A stretch of 46,095 nt of DNA from Gemmatimonadales bacterium (GCA_007695225.1 REED01000114.1:1-46095); one strand, 5' to 3'. Numbered from the stretch's first letter, positions 15,990 to 24,618 are shown. Notes: generated by a model not told the origin, from the sequence alone. Numbers and translations are program-made.

Positions 15990-17111
15990 GAACACATCCG
16001 GCTCCTCTTCGTCGGCCTCGTCCCCGGGGTCTTTCTCATCGGCGGTCTCCTCCTCGGGGGTCTCCTCCTCGGGGGTCTCCTCCTCGGGGGTCTCCTCCTC
16101 GAGGGTCTCCTGCTCGGGAGTCTCCTCCTCGGGGACTTCCTCACTGGGGACTTCCCGGCTTACGGTCCCGACGTCGTGTTCGACATCGCCCTCCGTGTCC
16201 GACTCGGCCCCTCTCTCAACCGCGAGCAGTGCGGAGTCAGGAGTGGAGGAGGTCTGGGTGGTCTCGTCGGACACCGGGGCGTCCTCGGGCTCCGGGGCAA
16301 GGAGATCCCCCTCGACCCGCCCCTCGGAGCCGTCCGCCTGCGCCCAGGACCATGGGTCCTCAGGCTCACGCTCCCGTCGCGGCATGTCCGGGCCAGCGTG
16401 CGGCCCCTCCGCGGGTCCGTCTTCATGTCTCCCGGGGGATAGCCGGGAAAGCCCGACCATGATCTCGGCAAGGGTGCCTGGACCGAGGCCCGCCGATGGC
16501 CCCCGCCCCTCGGTCGCCCGGACGCCCAGTTCGCGGACCCCGGCCACCACGGCCACGGCCCGGAGGAAGCGAGTCGGGTCCGACAGTTCGGCCTCGCTAC
16601 CCTCCTCTGCTGCCAGGCCACCAGCGGCCAGCGCCTCTGCCACCTGGTCCTCAAAGCGCCGGAGCCGGCCAGGTGTCGGATCGTCCTGTCCATGGAGTAG
16701 AGCCAGCCGTCGAGCTGGGCCATTGAGGTAGAGACCCGCCAGCGTCGTTAAGCCTTGCCTGAGTTCCACCCTGCCTCCGGATCCCACGTCAGCGGCCACG
16801 ACGCGCCATCGCTCCAACGCCTCAGCCAGCCATCGCTCCCCCAGATACCGAACCATCTCCTCTTTTCCGGAAAAGCGGGCATAGAAGGCCCCCACGGATG
16901 TCCGGGCCTCCCGGGTAACCCCGGTCACAGTGACGGCGTCGGGTCCGTGCTCCTCCAGCAATCGCGCTGCCGCCGCTACAAGCCGCTCCAGGGTCCGCCG
17001 GCTTCGGTCCTGGAGGGGCTCCCTCACCAGGGTATCCTGCACCGACGGCGGATCCTCCGAACGAGGGTCCTCATGGCCCGGAGGGAGACCTCTTCGCTGT
17101 ACCTCTGACAT
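15975..17111 (-). CDS. TetR-family transcriptional regulator with acidic repeat tail
   Basis: A DNA-binding repressor of about 378 residues, far longer than the usual 190-230. The TetR helix-turn-helix occupies about residues 35-80 (LERLVAAAARLLEEHGPDAVTVTGVTREARTSVGAFYARFSGKEEMV), followed by a ligand-type helical domain to about 230. The remaining 140 residues are acidic and low-complexity, ending in about six EEETP-like pentapeptides encoded by a 15-bp tandem repeat and the tail DEEEPDVFDVWG. The ATG at 17111 has GGAG eight bases upstream; a GTG at 17120 is the alternative. A palindrome just upstream may be its own operator. The HAD gene follows at once, so it may be a target. Confidence 0.88.
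   Translation of the reverse strand: MSEVQRRGLPPGHEDPRSEDPPSVQDTLVREPLQDRSRRTLERLVAAAARLLEEHGPDAVTVTGVTREARTSVGAFYARFSGKEEMVRYLGERWLAEALERWRVVAADVGSGGRVELRQGLTTLAGLYLNGPARRLALLHGQDDPTPGRLRRFEDQVAEALAAGGLAAEEGSEAELSDPTRFLRAVAVVAGVRELGVRATEGRGPSAGLGPGTLAEIMVGLSRLSPGRHEDGPAEGPHAGPDMPRREREPEDPWSWAQADGSEGRVEGDLLAPEPEDAPVSDETTQTSSTPDSALLAVERGAESDTEGDVEHDVGTVSREVPSEEVPEEETPEQETLEEETPEEETPEEETPEEETADEKDPGDEADEEEPDVFDVWG
16041..16145. repeat. 15-bp coding tandem repeat (EEETP units)
   Basis: Six to seven copies of a 15-base unit (GGGGGTCTCCTCCTC and variants on the plus strand), the middle three identical, within the TetR gene's 3' part. Translation gives EEETP repeats. The identity of the central copies points to recent slippage, so the copy number is likely to vary between strains. 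Confidence 0.85.
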
Positions 17112-17127
17112 TGTGGGCACTCCATTT

Positions 17128-17145
17128 GTGAGCGGGATAGCTCAC
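17128..17145. promoter_or_regulatory. Palindromic operator candidate
   Basis: A perfect inverted repeat GTGAGC-GGGATA-GCTCAC with 6-base arms lies 17 bases upstream of the TetR start, in the 243-base divergent region shared with the AraC gene. Its size and place suit a dimeric TetR autoregulatory operator. The rest of this region shows no clear sigma-70 promoter. Confidence 0.45.
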
Positions 17146-17354
17146 GGTCGGACGGATGCTGCGGAAAGCACCACACCAAGCCCATGGCAGCCGTTTCAGA
17201 GCAGTGGGGGCGGCGCGCACACCCCAAAGTAAAAGGCAGATTCGCTTTCAGCCAGCCCCAACCGCTCCCTCCGCAGGCACGTCCGCTGACACTCCGGTGA
17301 CAGGAGCTGGCTAAGAAAAGAGGGCGCATCGTTGTCTCGCAGCCGGAGGATTCC

Positions 17355-18302
17355 ATGTCCCAGTCCAGCGCATCCCCGTTCCACCTTTTGGCACCCCCCT
17401 ATACCGAGCTTCTCCCTCTGGGAGAGGACGAGAACTTTCCGCGCTCACCCCGGACCCTCCGAGGTGTGGCCCTCGTCTGGAGGATGGCTTCGGGTCACCG
17501 GCCCGGACATCTGGCCCGGGCATCGGGCCGGCCGGGAGGTCTGGCTCTCATCGCCATTCTTCCACCGTCCGAACGCGTCGTCCAATTCCACGACCGGGTC
17601 CTGGAGGTGCTGGAGGAGGCTCGACCCCTGGCTGTCCTTCCCCACCACCCCAGGGAGGAAGTGCGGGAGCTTCGTTCCCTCCTCCGGAAGGAACCCGAGA
17701 AACCGGGTGGCGAATTCCTGGACTTCCTGCAGTGGCGGGGACTCGCGCTGGACCAGGAGACCCGCAGGATCGTGTACCGCACGATGGAACTCTCTGCCGA
17801 GCTACGCACCCTCGGAGCCTTGGCCCGGGGTGTGTACCTATCGCGCCGCGCCCTGGGGCGAAGATTCCAGCAGCGGGGGCTTCCGGTCCCCTCCCATTGG
17901 CTCCAGTTCTGTCGGCTCCTCCGGGTGCTGTATCAGCTCCAGAACACCCAGCGCCCATTGTCCGTCATCGCCCGGTCGCTGGGGTATCCGGACGGCTTCA
18001 CCCTGAGCAACCAGATGGAGCGGCGAGTGGGGGTTCGCCCCTCGGTGGTCCGGGAGCGGCTGGGCTGGGAGTGGTTTGCGGAGGCCTGGCTTCGGAAGGA
18101 ATGGGAGGACGGGGGCCTCACCCGCCCTCTTCGGGGATACGATTCCCAGTTCACGGGTGAGCTCCGCAGGCAGAGAGCTGGGATTCCAGGGAAACCTCAT
18201 GTCGCAGTTCCGGAGCAGTTGGCGCGCCTCTCCAACGGAGAAGAGCAGGCCGACGGCACGAGCGGAACGAGCGAAGCCGAGCGGAGTGGAGCTGCGGCAT
18301 GA
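17355..18302 (+). CDS. AraC-family transcriptional regulator
   Basis: A 315-residue protein with an AraC-type double helix-turn-helix at about residues 155-235 (LARGVYLSRRALGRRFQQRGLPVPSHWLQFCRL, then LSVIARSLGYPDGFTLSNQMERRVGVRPSVVRERLGW). The N-terminal 150 residues show no standard cupin sensor. The tail after 285 is low-complexity. GGAGGA five bases before the ATG supports the start. Its TGA overlaps the next gene's ATG (ATGA), so it is translationally coupled to the SARP-type regulator. Confidence 0.85.
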   Translation: MSQSSASPFHLLAPPYTELLPLGEDENFPRSPRTLRGVALVWRMASGHRPGHLARASGRPGGLALIAILPPSERVVQFHDRVLEVLEEARPLAVLPHHPREEVRELRSLLRKEPEKPGGEFLDFLQWRGLALDQETRRIVYRTMELSAELRTLGALARGVYLSRRALGRRFQQRGLPVPSHWLQFCRLLRVLYQLQNTQRPLSVIARSLGYPDGFTLSNQMERRVGVRPSVVRERLGWEWFAEAWLRKEWEDGGLTRPLRGYDSQFTGELRRQRAGIPGKPHVAVPEQLARLSNGEEQADGTSGTSEAERSGAAA

Positions 18303-21300
18303 GGGACATCCTGAAAGAGAAAGGGAGTCGATTTGCGGGGGGCGCGCCCAGAAGGAAGATTGCCCTGGAGCCCCTCCAGGCACATCCGCCGGGGGCGGGT
18401 GTTTCCCGATGGCCTCCCCGCGAGGGTGCGATGCCCGGATCTCCTACCAGAGAGCGTGAATTCCGAATCCGCCTCTTCGGTGGTCCCCTTCTTGAGCTTA
18501 AGGGGCGCAAGGTTCCCGTTTCCCCTTCTCACGGTCTCTTCCTGGCGATCCTGGCCTATCACGGACGCCGCGGAATACCCAGGGATCGCATACTGTCCTT
18601 CCTGTGGCCCGCCGGACCGGAGGGGGCTCTGCGACGGCGCCTGAGTCAGCTCCAGTACTCACTCCATCAACGGGTGCGGACCCCCGATCTGGTGATCAAC
18701 GAAGGAGACCGCTTCTTCCTCGATGTGGATCGAGTAGAGCCTGATCTTGAGGAGTTCCACACCGCCCTCCAGGAACGACGGCTGGAGGAGGCCTTGAACC
18801 TCCTGTTTCTCGAATTTCTCGGGGCGGTGAATCCCGTCCCCACTCCTGAGCTCGATTCCTGGATCGGTGAGCGGATCCGACAGTTCCGGGCCGATATCCG
18901 TACCGCCGCAGCCCGACTCATGGGAGAGGCGGAGCAACGAGGTGACTGGGATCAGGCCACCCGTACAGGGCGGGTTCTGCTCGCGCTTGATCCCCTGGAC
19001 GAGGGCGGGCTGCGCAAACTTCTTCGCTCCCTGGGTCTCACCGGTCAGGTGGCCGAAGCGCGAGCCGTCTTTCAGGAGTTCACGGAACGAGCTTCGGCCT
19101 TAGAGGACCCATGGGCTCCGGAGGCGGAGACGATGGCGGTCGTCAGTCGCCTGGATACCCTCGCAAGGGAACGCGGGCCGACCTTCATGGTGGGCCGCTA
19201 CGGCCTAGCGGACACGCCCCCCTTGGTGGGCCGGGAGGATGAATTGACCACGCTGGGACGCCTCCTTCGGGACCCGGTGGAGGCCTCGGTCATGACCATC
19301 GGGATCGTGGGTGAGCCCGGCGTCGGCAAGACCCGACTTGCCTGGGAAGCCCTTCGCACACTCCCCTTTGATGGTGTGAGGGTGCTTTCTGCGCGGTGTT
19401 CCGACTTCGAGCGGCGCATCCCCCTCTCTCCCTTCACCTCCGCATTGAAGCCCGCCTGGGTAGCGGAGGAGGCCAGGCGCCTGGAGGATCCCTGGCGGGC
19501 GGTTCTCCTGAGGCTTTTCCCCGAGTGGCACATAGGGCCGGGCCCAGCCCCGGAAGTCCCGGAGATTGAACCAAGCCAGGCACCCCGCCGAATCTCCGAG
19601 GCCTTCCGCCAACTCTTCTCGGCCTTGGCCCGCATCGACCCTGTCGTCCTCTTCATCGACGACTTCCACTGGGCCGACAAGACCTTTCTCTCTGTACTCG
19701 ACTACATCCGGACTCGCGGAGTGGAAGGGGACTTTCGGGTGCTGGTGGCTAGGGCGCCAAACGCTTCGTCACTCCCCAATGGCGTGCGTCGCTCTGGCTA
19801 TTTTGAAGCGGCACACGAGGGTCCATGCCTCAGACTCGAAAGCCTTTCCGTCGAGCATGTGGAGCATCTCCTTAGTCTGTCAGATCAAGAGGTTGGGACC
19901 TCCCTTGAGGCTCTAGATCTCTGGGCTTTGAGCTCAGGAAGTCCCCATCACCTTTCCGCAGCCCTCGCGGCACTCCGGGTAGCTCGCGCAAAAGGTAGTT
20001 CGAAGGAGCCCCTGTTAAAGCATCTGCAGCCCGTGATCGCCGATAGACTTGCCGATCTCTCCAACAATGAATTCACCCTTGCTTCCCTCATGGCCCTCGC
20101 CCAGGCGCCGATTCGGATCGTTGAGTTGGCCGAGCTTGCCAAGTCAGATTCCACCTCCACAGCGCAAGCTCTGGATCGCCTCGCTTCGTTCGGTTGGCTC
20201 AAAGTGAGGACCGACGGGGTGGAGATGCTCTCTCCGCTTCTGCGCCAAGCTATTCAAAGCGCCATACCACGAGCTACCGCCGTCATGCTGCATAGAGAGA
20301 TTGCAAAGGCCTTGATGGACAGGGAAGAACACGCTGGGGTCTGGACAATTGCTCATCATCTCCTTGAGGGACAGGAGCTAGAAAGGGCAAAGGAACTCGT
20401 ACTTTCCACTGCGGTGATGGCTTCGGCCTCGGGTTGCTTTCATGAGATCGAAGAACTGCTTCATCGCATACTTCAGGTCACTACCGGGCCAAGGGGCAAA
20501 TACGAACTATCAACCCGCCTCGGGCGCCTTCAGTTTCAGCGAGGCGACTTCCATGCCGCACGCGCTTCCCTCGGAGTGGCATGGCAGCTCGGCCTAAGGA
20601 TTTCCGCCAATGATCCACCTGGGAGAGATCTGGAGGCCCAGGTTCTGGCTGCGGACCTCTACACGGGGCGCTTGAGCCCTGCTGAGGGATGGAAGAGGGC
20701 GCTAGCTATTGAAGCTGATGCCCGCCTCACGGGCGAATCCGTAATCCTTCATCATCTCTATACCCATGTGCTTCGGAGTGCCCAGTTACGCGAGGATGCT
20801 GACACCGCGCGGGCGGTGCTTTCCCGGACAGCCCGTTTGTTGGATGTCCCTAACCACTCACTCGCAATCCAAGCTTCTCTCAATCTACTTCTCAGTGCCT
20901 CGGTTTTTTACGACGGGCCTTCGGCGGCGCTACCACATGTCAGTGAGGCCCTCAGACTCGGCACCGCTTTAGAATCCACGCCCCTAACCCTTCAGGCGCA
21001 CCACTGGCATCTCATTATTCTCTATCATCTTGGGCAACTGAGCCTTCCCACCGGGATTGAAGGGCGACAACAGGCATTCAGTGCCGCCGCTTCTTCCGGC
21101 GACCTTCTGCAGCGAAGCCGAATGGAGCTGAATAATGCGGTATGGTATCTCGATTCGTTGGAACTAGAGGCGGCGGACGTAAGCTTGTCAAAGGTCGGAG
21201 GCCTGATCGGCGATGAGCCTCTTCCGCATGTTAGGGGCTCTTGGCTGGTCAACCTGGGCGAACTCAGACTCCACGAGGCGCGCTGGGACATGGCGACAGA

Positions 21301-21736
21301 CTGCTTCGATGCTGCGAAGAAGATTTTCCACACCGTTCGGTCAGAGACGGGGGAGCTACTGAGCACCGCAGGCTTGGGGTTAGCCGCCCTGGGACGGAGA
21401 AGGCTCAAAGAGGCTGAAGCATACCACGAGCAGTTACAATCGCAGCCGGTTTGGTGGACATGCGATCCAACGCTCGTTCACTCTTTCTTACTCAAGTTCG
21501 CGCTGAAGAAAGGATCATCCCACAATACTCAAGCGGAACTGGAATCCGCAATCGACCAGGTAAGGGGTCGCTCAAAACCTTGGTATCTCAGACTCTGCCT
21601 GCTGAGTGAAGAGATGAGAATGCAAAGGGGCCTCGGAAGGAACACTAGACGGGTCGAAGACTGCCGAGAAGAAGCGGAACAACTAAATCTCGTAAACCTG
21701 GCACGGAGGTTCCGCATCCTGGCCCGAACCAAATGA
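18299..21736 (+). CDS. Large SARP-type regulator: winged helix, BTAD, AAA ATPase, TPR-like repeats
   Basis: An 1145-residue regulator of the SARP/LAL kind. In order: a winged-helix domain (about 52-150, REFRIRLFGGPLLELKGR and RDRILSFLWP), a bacterial transcriptional activator domain (about 155-270), a STAND/AAA ATPase with Walker A GEPGVGKTRL at about 338-347 and Walker B VVLFIDDFHWAD at about 449-460, then about 550 residues of TPR-like helical pairs. Such proteins are ATP-driven activators responding to unknown ligands. The start overlaps the AraC stop; an ATG at 18431 is an alternative and removes a tail with little coding character. From about 19800 the DNA looks AT-richer with more A/T-ending codons than its neighbours, which may mark transfer. 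It ends 6 bases from the convergent HD-GYP gene. Confidence 0.9.
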   Translation: MRDILKEKGSRFAGGAPRRKIALEPLQAHPPGAGVSRWPPREGAMPGSPTREREFRIRLFGGPLLELKGRKVPVSPSHGLFLAILAYHGRRGIPRDRILSFLWPAGPEGALRRRLSQLQYSLHQRVRTPDLVINEGDRFFLDVDRVEPDLEEFHTALQERRLEEALNLLFLEFLGAVNPVPTPELDSWIGERIRQFRADIRTAAARLMGEAEQRGDWDQATRTGRVLLALDPLDEGGLRKLLRSLGLTGQVAEARAVFQEFTERASALEDPWAPEAETMAVVSRLDTLARERGPTFMVGRYGLADTPPLVGREDELTTLGRLLRDPVEASVMTIGIVGEPGVGKTRLAWEALRTLPFDGVRVLSARCSDFERRIPLSPFTSALKPAWVAEEARRLEDPWRAVLLRLFPEWHIGPGPAPEVPEIEPSQAPRRISEAFRQLFSALARIDPVVLFIDDFHWADKTFLSVLDYIRTRGVEGDFRVLVARAPNASSLPNGVRRSGYFEAAHEGPCLRLESLSVEHVEHLLSLSDQEVGTSLEALDLWALSSGSPHHLSAALAALRVARAKGSSKEPLLKHLQPVIADRLADLSNNEFTLASLMALAQAPIRIVELAELAKSDSTSTAQALDRLASFGWLKVRTDGVEMLSPLLRQAIQSAIPRATAVMLHREIAKALMDREEHAGVWTIAHHLLEGQELERAKELVLSTAVMASASGCFHEIEELLHRILQVTTGPRGKYELSTRLGRLQFQRGDFHAARASLGVAWQLGLRISANDPPGRDLEAQVLAADLYTGRLSPAEGWKRALAIEADARLTGESVILHHLYTHVLRSAQLREDADTARAVLSRTARLLDVPNHSLAIQASLNLLLSASVFYDGPSAALPHVSEALRLGTALESTPLTLQAHHWHLIILYHLGQLSLPTGIEGRQQAFSAAASSGDLLQRSRMELNNAVWYLDSLELEAADVSLSKVGGLIGDEPLPHVRGSWLVNLGELRLHEARWDMATDCFDAAKKIFHTVRSETGELLSTAGLGLAALGRRRLKEAEAYHEQLQSQPVWWTCDPTLVHSFLLKFALKKGSSHNTQAELESAIDQVRGRSKPWYLRLCLLSEEMRMQRGLGRNTRRVEDCREEAEQLNLVNLARRFRILARTK

Positions 21737-21742
21737 GGGGCC

Positions 21743-23113
21743 CTACAAAGTCGCTGTTCTAAACTTCTCTTCGCGTAATTGTGCTACCTCGTTCCCATCG
21801 CGAAGTGATGCCTCCAAACGCATCTGCACCGCATGTTCTTCGAGAATATCTGTTTCACGCAATAACAGAACGAGCTTCGGGTCGAAGTGGCGCCCCGAAA
21901 AGAGGCGGAGTTCTTCACGAACGGTAGCAAGTGAAAGAGCCTTCCGATATGGGCGGTCAGAGAGCATAGCATCAATCGCGTCGCTCACTTTGATGATGCG
22001 ACCGAACAAGGGTATGTAGTTACCCGCTAGTCTATCAGGATATCCTGTACCGTCATATAGCTCATGGTGGTGGCGCACACCTTCTATCACCCTTTGAGAG
22101 AGAGACGACATGGAGGTTAGAATCTCCACCCCTCGCGTCACGTGGGACTCAATTATGGTGCGCTCCTCTGGAGTGAGCGCAGAAGGCTTCTTCAGAATGC
22201 GTTCATATGCTACTTCGATCTTTCCAATATCATGAAGTAGTGCAGCCGCGCTAAGGTCGTCCAGCTTTCGTGCGCCCAAACCTAGTTCTGAGCCGATTCT
22301 CACCGCGAGATCCTGAACTCTTACAGCATGTCCCGACGTGTAGGGGTCACGTGTCTCAATCGCTTTGACGAGGGCGTTGAGGAGATCGCGGTTTGCAGTT
22401 TCGAGGCGGTGCTTGTGAAGATAGGTCCAGCGAATCACCAAGAGGGGCAGGAGCGAAACGAATAGACCGACCCACCCAAGGGCAAAATAGAGAAACGCAA
22501 CGAGTATCGCGATCGGAAGTACGAAGACATCATAGAGAACTGTACCACCAATACGTCCCGCGGCCTGCCAGAGGATCTTAGTAACGGAGGCTCGCTGCGT
22601 CAGAGCAACCGCCACAATCACTGCTAGGTGGTTCGATAGGAGGGCCACGAACCCAAAAGCCAATGCTGGAACGATCTGTGGATCGAACTCAAGCGCGCCA
22701 GGCGTGGCGGCGAGTGGGATGCCACCTAACCCTACGAAGGCCCAGCCGGCGAGCGTTCCAGCGATCACCCATTGGGATACATTAAAGAGGGTTTTGAGCC
22801 GCTCTTTTCGCCGGAGCACGGCCTCCGCCACCGCTCCGGTTAATGCGACGAAAAGGACAGCGGCGACTGGGCCAAAAAGTAGCACCCCTGCGAGCAGAGG
22901 AATAAAAGTGAGGGAATAGGTACTCGCTTGACGATCTGCTTTGCTGGAAAAGGCCAGTGCCTCAGACGCTATTCCTAGGACCGTCAGAAATCCGAAACCG
23001 TAAAGGGCTTGGCTGGGCAGAGCAAAAAACGAGGCCCAGTCAAGCATAAATGTGCATGCAACCGCAGCGAGCGCGGTTAGTAACACATAGATCCTTATAG
23101 GCGACACCTTCAT
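21743..23113 (-). CDS. Membrane-bound HD-GYP domain protein (putative c-di-GMP phosphodiesterase)
   Basis: A 456-residue protein from the ATG at 23113. The first 205 residues hold about seven hydrophobic segments, a membrane-integral sensor of the MASE type. The C-terminal HD-GYP domain has SGHAVRVQDLAVRIGSELG, the metal pair in AALLHDIGKIEV (about residue 291), VIEGVRHHHELYDGTGYPDRLAG (HHE and GTGYP variant of the GYP loop) and VSDAIDAMLSDRPYRKAL. HD-GYP proteins hydrolyse c-di-GMP or related cyclic dinucleotides. No GGDEF protein is in the window. An upstream TTG (23155) could add 14 residues but is unlikely. The gene is AT-richer than the flanks. A small ORF with a perfect Shine-Dalgarno lies 26 bases upstream. 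Confidence 0.9.
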   Translation of the reverse strand: MKVSPIRIYVLLTALAAVACTFMLDWASFFALPSQALYGFGFLTVLGIASEALAFSSKADRQASTYSLTFIPLLAGVLLFGPVAAVLFVALTGAVAEAVLRRKERLKTLFNVSQWVIAGTLAGWAFVGLGGIPLAATPGALEFDPQIVPALAFGFVALLSNHLAVIVAVALTQRASVTKILWQAAGRIGGTVLYDVFVLPIAILVAFLYFALGWVGLFVSLLPLLVIRWTYLHKHRLETANRDLLNALVKAIETRDPYTSGHAVRVQDLAVRIGSELGLGARKLDDLSAAALLHDIGKIEVAYERILKKPSALTPEERTIIESHVTRGVEILTSMSSLSQRVIEGVRHHHELYDGTGYPDRLAGNYIPLFGRIIKVSDAIDAMLSDRPYRKALSLATVREELRLFSGRHFDPKLVLLLRETDILEEHAVQMRLEASLRDGNEVAQLREEKFRTATL

Positions 23114-23139
23114 AGAACTAAGCCCCCCCTCGGCTGGGA

Positions 23140-23202
23140 TTACCAAGCCCACCAACCGCGAACTGCGATCTGGGAGAAGAAATCAACGAAAGCGTTGAGC
23201 AT
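23140..23202 (-). CDS. 20-residue Trp-rich small ORF with perfect Shine-Dalgarno
   Basis: On the minus strand AAAGGAGGTGATC (23219-23207) is complementary to 13 bases of the 16S rRNA 3' end, and the ATG at 23202 follows GGAGG at a 9-base spacing. The frame encodes MLNAFVDFFSQIAVRGWWAW and stops with TAA. Three of the last four residues are Trp. The HD-GYP ATG is 26 bases downstream, so the two are likely co-transcribed. It could be a leader peptide for translational coupling, a small membrane-active protein or a signalling peptide for the membrane HD-GYP sensor. The strong ribosome-binding site is seen; the roles are guesses. Confidence 0.6.
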   Translation of the reverse strand: MLNAFVDFFSQIAVRGWWAW

Positions 23203-23342
23203 GAGCGATCACCTCCTTTGGGGACAGGTGTCGACGGCCAGCCGCTAGGGGCTCGTCGCATGCGCTTCGCTATTCCGCTTTCGCTCCGCTCATTTCCCAG
23301 TCGAGGGGGGTCTCCTTCGTGTCATGGGTCGCGTAGGGGTTT

Positions 23343-24242
23343 TCAGGAGATACGGCCCCGGACCCAGCGATCAGTAGCTTGGAGTGTAGCCAGGATCACT
23401 GATCCGTCGGTCCGATCTGTGACAACTGCGGCGCCGGAAAGTGCAATGATGTCACGGCCTGCAAGTGCATGGACGGCTACGAGGGCGAATCTGCGATCGA
23501 ATGCATCCACCACCTTCACGCCATCCAGTGCCAGGGCCACGACCGGGGGGCGTGCTGGTTCCTTCGCGGTAGCGGCGGCCACCGCCTCCACCGCCCGAAG
23601 CGTGGCGTTTGAGGCTGCTTCCAGCCGGGGGCGAGGCAAGTCGGCCGACACTGCAGTCCCCTCGAACCGTTCTCCTGCCCACTCCAAAGAGACCTTGACC
23701 CTGGCCCGGTTGGAACTCTCTGTCTCGGTGCTGTGGGAGTGGTAGAGAATCCGGCTGTCGGGGAGGGCAGTCGGTGAATCGAGAAGGAGGGATACGGATC
23801 CCTCCTGGACCTGCGAATCGGGAATGCCCCGGGACGTCTGTGCCACCGAAATCTTCCTATGGTCAACGGCCAGATCGAAGTGGGCGAGGAGCGCCGACTC
23901 GACATTTCGCACAGTCTGCTTGGGAGAGAGTTCTTCACTGGTCAGGACGTGAATCTCCTCGATCAACCCGCCTCTGCCCGTGATGATTCGCGCAGAGAGG
24001 ACCCCGTTCAGGGTCTGGATGAGCCCTTCGGCATCGGAGATTGACCACCCCAGGGTCAGACTTGGCGGCTTCGTTTGTGCGGACAAGCCCAATCTCTCCT
24101 GTTGTGGACGGGTGCACCCAGCCCCGACCGCGATGAACGCGGGCCGTAAGGATAGGGACACATCTGAAGTATGTGAAGCCCAAACCGTGACGCCATATGT
24201 TTCCGTTGTGCCGGGAGAACAATGCTCAGGTTGGGCTTGCAT
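23343..24242 (-). CDS. Conserved two-domain hypothetical protein
   Basis: Up to 299 residues; the real start is unclear. The N-terminal domain (about 85-145, LNGVLSARIITGRGGLIEEIHVLTSEELSPKQTVRNVESALLAHFDLAVDHRKISVAQ) and the C-terminal domain (about 190-299, ARVKVSLEWAGERFEGTAVSADLPRPRLEAASNATLRAVEAV and VVALALDGVKVVDAFDRRFALVAVHAL) both look like small alpha/beta folds that I associate with uncharacterised proteins of Actinobacteria and related phyla. Residues 1-50 of the open frame are unlike protein. A TTG at about residue 51-53, preceded by AGGAG, is a plausible start. It lies upstream of the sORF and HD-GYP genes on the same strand with a 140-base gap. Confidence 0.6.
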   Translation of the reverse strand: MQAQPEHCSPGTTETYGVTVWASHTSDVSLSLRPAFIAVGAGCTRPQQERLGLSAQTKPPSLTLGWSISDAEGLIQTLNGVLSARIITGRGGLIEEIHVLTSEELSPKQTVRNVESALLAHFDLAVDHRKISVAQTSRGIPDSQVQEGSVSLLLDSPTALPDSRILYHSHSTETESSNRARVKVSLEWAGERFEGTAVSADLPRPRLEAASNATLRAVEAVAAATAKEPARPPVVALALDGVKVVDAFDRRFALVAVHALAGRDIIALSGAAVVTDRTDGSVILATLQATDRWVRGRIS

Positions 24243-24618
24243 GTCAAGAAAGCACGCAGAATGGGCGTTTAGCGTTCACGCCGGCAGACTCCACGGAGGG
24301 CCAGTAACAATCTGGAAATCCAGGGCCGGTGCGCCCAGGATTGACTGTGCATCGGAGGCCGTCTTTCCCCCCTCCCCATAGAGCTCGAGAGCGAATCACC
24401 CCGCGCACCCAGGTGGTCGCCATCGACGACGTGCGGTTTCTGGATGCGGGCAGCGCCCAGGTGGGGGGAAGCGACAGCTCCGAGGCGCGGTATCGACGAT
24501 GCCATGTCGTGCCTCCGGCGGTATCGACGATGCCATGTCGTGCCTTCGGTGGATCGGTCTCAAGAGGAACTGAAGATGGGGTGAAGAGCCTCCCTGGCAT
24601 CAGAAGGCGCGATAAGCC
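24243..24618. other. Intergenic region without convincing gene
   Basis: About 375 bases between a minus-strand and a plus-strand hypothetical gene. Open frames run through it on both strands (one minus-strand frame covers 24244-24864), but their translations are Arg/Pro/Ser-rich and resemble nothing known. It contains the 31-bp tandem repeat. It may be a gene remnant. Confidence 0.4.
24489..24550. repeat. 31-bp tandem repeat, two copies
   Basis: Units at 24489-24519 and 24520-24550 both begin GGTATCGACGATGCCATG and differ at only two positions. They lie outside any supported gene. Confidence 0.85.

Noticed and set aside
15989-16144. N-terminal extension of the HAD frame (RRRPP repeats)
   Set aside because: It is the antisense-frame shadow of the TetR EEETP repeat. 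The HAD fold starts after 15988.
16041-16145. Tandem repeat as a CRISPR array
   Set aside because: The 15-bp units are contiguous with no spacers and lie in a coding frame.
23207-23219. Plus-strand GATCACCTCCTTT, identical to the 16S rRNA 3' end
   Set aside because: The bases upstream do not match 16S rRNA. It is explained as a perfect Shine-Dalgarno on the minus strand.
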